A DNA stretch of 6,583 nt from Chloroflexota bacterium (lineage in GTDB: Bacteria > Chloroflexota > Limnocylindria > QHBO01), in assembly GCA_029865285.1 (NCBI GenBank), contig JAOUHE010000094.1, forward strand, positions 1 to 6,583, in the 5' to 3' direction. Under the pieces are notes generated by a model that saw only the letters and a list, made by a program, of their open reading frames with translations, was not told the origin of the DNA and searched no databases. Positions 4,995-6,583 of the stretch are shown here, piece after piece. A program made the translations under genes and the position numbers. The number at the start of each line of letters is the position of its first letter. Positions within the stretch are counted from its first letter, which is position 1.

Positions 4995-6335
4995 TCACGC
5001 CGCCGACGCCTCCGCCGATCGGGGCACGTACACGCCGTCGACGAACCTAGCGCCTCCCAGCAGCAGGGTCATCACCGTCAGCCCGCCGTTCAGCGGCCGC
5101 CAGGAGTGCTCGAGGCGCTGGGCGACCTTGAACACCAGGTACAGGGCGTTCTCACGCCGCCGCATGCGCTTGGCGACGTCGGTCCGCAGCCGCACGCCGG
5201 CGAACAGCGACTCGATCGGGTTCGAGGTCCGGAGGTGGATCCAGTGCTCGGCCGGGAAGTCGTAGAAGGTCACGAAGTCGTCCCAGTCGCGCAGCACCGT
5301 CTCGGCGGCACTCGTCTGGCCGTGGGCCTCCAGCCAGCGCACCAGCGCGTCGCGGCGCAGCTCGCACTCGACACGGGACTCCGAGCTCCAGGCCTCACGC
5401 AGCCGGCGCCGGGTCTCGGGCCACAGCCGTTTTGGGACCTTGTCCAATACGTTGAGGACGCGGTGGTTCCAGCAGCGCTGGTGCCGCGTCGTCGGGAAGA
5501 CCTCGTCCAGCGCGGCCCACAGCCCGAGCCCGCCGTCACCGCAGGCCAGAAGCGGCGCCGCCATGCCGCGGTCGCGCAGATCGCGCAGCGCCGTCGCCCA
5601 GGATGCGGTGCTCTCGCGGTAGCCGAGCTCCATGGCCAGGAGCTCCTTGCGCCCGTCTTCCCGGGCACCGACCACGACGAGCAGGCAGCTGTTCTCGAGC
5701 TCGACCCCTGCGCCGAGGTAGATCCCGTCAGCCCAGATGTAGGCGTACCGAGCGCTCAGCGGGCGGACTCGCCAGGCGGCGTACTCGGCCGCCCACTCGT
5801 CCTTCAATCGGAGGATGGTCGAGCTCGACAGCGGTGCCGTCTCACCGAGTAGTTCGCGGAAGGCCGGCTCGAAGTCGCCGCTCGACAGGCCCTCCAGGTA
5901 GAGGCGGGCGAAGAGGCGCTGGGTCTCGGCCGAAAACATCCGCCGCCGCGGGAGGATTGAGCTGTGAAACGGCTCGAGATCTTCGGGCAGGTCGCGGACG
6001 CGCGGCGCGCGGACGTCGACCGGCCACGTGCCAATCGCCACCGCCCGCGGTCGACCGTAGCCGTTGCGGTAGCCGTGTTCGGCCAACAGGCGGCGCTGAT
6101 AGCGGGATCGGCCGAGGAACTCGTCGACCTCGGCGGCCAGCGCACGCTCCAGCATCCGCCGCGCACCCTCACGCGCCAGCTCCTCCAGGGTCGTGTTCAC
6201 CACCGCGGCGGGCTGCTCATCCAGCTGGGTCGGCTCGGGCTCCTCGGGCCGCGCCGACGTGGTCGTGGTCGCGATCGCATGCTGGTCGGTCCCGTCGTTC
6301 GGCCGCTCAGACGGTGCGATCGACTGTCTGGGCAT
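4995..6335 (-). CDS. IS256-family (mutator-type) DDE transposase
   Basis: A 446-residue transposase that cuts and rejoins the element ends. The catalytic triad of the family is visible: D203 in 'WADGIYLG', D267 in 'ACGDGGLGLW' and E375 in 'TSNPIESLFAGVR'. The family C/D(2)H signature is C288-W-N-H291 in 'QRCWNHRVLNVL'. The N-terminal part has the usual 'RGRSRYQRR..EHGYRNGYG' style DNA-binding region ('FLGRSRYQRRLLAEHGYRNG', about residues 73-92). All key residues are present and the frame is open, so it looks functional. The frame stays open upstream to a GTG at 6467, but that start lies in host DNA across the target duplication and terminal repeat, so the ATG at 6335 is preferred. The best Shine-Dalgarno (GAAGGAG, 6358-6364) is 22 nt away and fits a short overlapping frame better. 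It ends 233 bp before the peptidase gene. Confidence 0.92.
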   Translation of the reverse strand: MPRQSIAPSERPNDGTDQHAIATTTTSARPEEPEPTQLDEQPAAVVNTTLEELAREGARRMLERALAAEVDEFLGRSRYQRRLLAEHGYRNGYGRPRAVAIGTWPVDVRAPRVRDLPEDLEPFHSSILPRRRMFSAETQRLFARLYLEGLSSGDFEPAFRELLGETAPLSSSTILRLKDEWAAEYAAWRVRPLSARYAYIWADGIYLGAGVELENSCLLVVVGAREDGRKELLAMELGYRESTASWATALRDLRDRGMAAPLLACGDGGLGLWAALDEVFPTTRHQRCWNHRVLNVLDKVPKRLWPETRRRLREAWSSESRVECELRRDALVRWLEAHGQTSAAETVLRDWDDFVTFYDFPAEHWIHLRTSNPIESLFAGVRLRTDVAKRMRRRENALYLVFKVAQRLEHSWRPLNGGLTVMTLLLGGARFVDGVYVPRSAEASAA

Positions 6336-6348
6336 GGTAGGTTTCCAT
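6307..6348 (-). CDS. Possible 13-codon leader ORF overlapping the transposase start
   Basis: An ATG at 6348 sits 9 nt after a strong GAAGGAG (6358-6364) and opens METYHAQTVDRTV, then TGA. It overlaps the transposase start at 6335 in another frame. The ribosome site is better placed for this peptide than for the transposase, so the leader could hold down or couple transposase translation. It may equally be chance; nothing in the peptide is recognisable. Confidence 0.25.
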   Translation of the reverse strand: METYHAQTVDRTV

Positions 6349-6432
6349 CGCGGCGTGCTCCTTCTGTGGCCCGAACACTTTCGGAGGGTACGCCGCTTTC
6401 CTGTGCCCAAGAGGGCGAGGAGCGCGGCGCTA

Positions 6433-6457
6433 TTTCCACACGTCGCGACGATAGCTC
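6433..6457 (-). repeat. Terminal inverted repeat, transposase-proximal (right) end of element
   Basis: Read inward on the minus strand it begins GAGCTATCGTC and ends GTGTGGAAA, matching 1127-1151 at 21 of 25 positions. It lies 97 bp upstream of the transposase ATG, the normal arrangement for an IS256-type element. Confidence 0.88.
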
Positions 6458-6466
6458 CAGGTTGCA
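6458..6466. repeat. Target site duplication, right copy
   Basis: CAGGTTGCA, identical to 1118-1126 and abutting the right terminal inverted repeat. The bases flanking the two copies differ on both sides, so the repeat is exactly 9 bp. Confidence 0.9.
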
Positions 6467-6583
6467 CGCGGTCCAGCGCTCACGATCGGCGATCACTTCG
6501 AGTGGTGCTCCGTCGGCCACGATCCGGCCGTCGCGCATGAGAAGGATCCGATCGGCATGGGCGAGCGCCAGGTCCGCGTCATG
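6458..6583 (-). pseudogene. ECF transporter ATPase, 5' part at window edge, truncated by transposon
   Basis: The 42 codons from the window edge read HDADLALAHADRILLMRDGR, then IVADGAPLEVIADRERWTACNL. The first residue is the H-loop (switch) histidine of an ABC ATPase, followed by the usual D-loop-distal strand and the 'M.DG.IVADG.P.EV.AD' segment of ECF A subunits. Host sequence ends in the 9-bp duplication 6458-6466. Beyond it the frame runs into the mobile element (ELSSRRVEIAP...) and would stop only at 6197-6199, so any product carries a foreign tail of about 86 residues in place of its natural 46. The lost segment belongs to the C-terminal domain that stabilises the ATPase dimer in ECF modules, so function is probably impaired. 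Walker A/B and signature motifs lie outside the window. Confidence 0.88.

Larger units (their letters stand above)
1127..6457 (-). mobile_element. 5.3-kb IS256-family element carrying passenger genes (transporter-IS type)
   Basis: The boundaries are set by three independent signs. First, a perfect 9-bp direct repeat, CAGGTTGCA, lies immediately outside each end. Second, 25-bp terminal inverted repeats match at 21 positions, with GAGCT at the tip, TCGTC in the middle and GTGTGGAAA inside. Third, excision of the element plus one duplication fuses the two halves of the ECF ATPase in frame. IS256-family elements make 8-9 bp duplications and encode the DDE transposase found here 122 bp inside the right-hand (6457) end. 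An ordinary member is about 1.3-1.5 kb; this one is 5331 bp because five passenger reading frames and a second, truncated transposase lie between the transposase stop and the distal repeat. All element genes point the same way as the interrupted operon. Confidence 0.9.

Noticed and set aside
4890..6340. Long plus-strand frames at 4890-5852 and 5603-6340.
   Set aside because: They are antisense to the transposase, whose catalytic motifs are clear; their Arg/Pro/Gly-rich content is a by-product of codon bias.
4950..6441. An 8-bp direct repeat TTCCACAC at 4950-4957 and 6434-6441 that could be the target duplication of a stand-alone IS256 copy.
   Set aside because: The sequences just inside these positions do not form inverted repeats, and the 6434 copy is the core of the true terminal repeat. 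The 4950 copy is in the wrong orientation for a partner end; it may be a chance match or a decayed binding site.
1127..6457. CRISPR array, tRNA, rRNA or phage genes within the element.
   Set aside because: No regularly spaced repeats, tRNA-like cloverleaf or phage structural or integrase sequence was seen.
6336..6467. N-terminal extension of the transposase from GTG 6467 (44 extra codons).
   Set aside because: The extension would begin in host DNA and read through the target duplication and terminal inverted repeat, so it cannot be the native start of a mobile gene.

Overview
The window is GC-rich, and every gene I can support lies on the minus strand, so biological order runs from high to low coordinates. 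Dense GC-ending codon use, GTG starts, lipoprotein signal peptides and an ECF-type vitamin/metabolite transporter point to a high-GC monoderm-type bacterium such as Actinomycetota or Chloroflexota. Lineage is an inference; no marker gene is present.

The host locus is an energy-coupling factor (ECF) ABC transporter operon in the order ATPase, S component, T component. The ATPase gene is split. Its 5' part, starting at the H-loop histidine, lies at 6458-6583, and its last 46 codons plus stop lie at 980-1117. The substrate-binding S component (371-940) and the start of the T component (347 to the window edge) follow intact.

Between the two ATPase pieces sits a 5331-bp mobile element (1127-6457). 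It has 25-bp terminal inverted repeats (21/25 matching, shared GTGTGGAAA core) and is flanked by a perfect 9-bp target duplication (CAGGTTGCA on the + strand, 1118-1126 and 6458-6466). Removing the element and one duplication restores the ATPase reading frame exactly. The element encodes an IS256-family DDE transposase just inside one end (4995-6335). The downstream inverted repeat is displaced by almost 3.9 kb of passenger DNA, which makes this a passenger-carrying insertion sequence ('transporter IS').

The passengers are all predicted to act outside the cytoplasmic membrane. Cassette A (4761-2887) is a secreted papain-like cysteine peptidase of the AvrRpt2/C70 type, a translationally coupled membrane-anchored protein, and a lipoprotein. 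Next comes a truncated second transposase (2579-2791) encoding only the last 70 residues, 65 of them identical to the intact copy. Cassette B (2358-1217) follows: a secreted Cys/Trp-rich protein whose frame is broken by one in-frame TGA, and a coupled lipoprotein that resembles the cassette A lipoprotein. The repeated layout (transposase 3' end, about 220-235 bp spacer, secreted protein, 4-bp start/stop overlap, envelope partner or lipoprotein) suggests that two related passenger-carrying elements were fused or stacked. The role of the passenger proteins is unknown.
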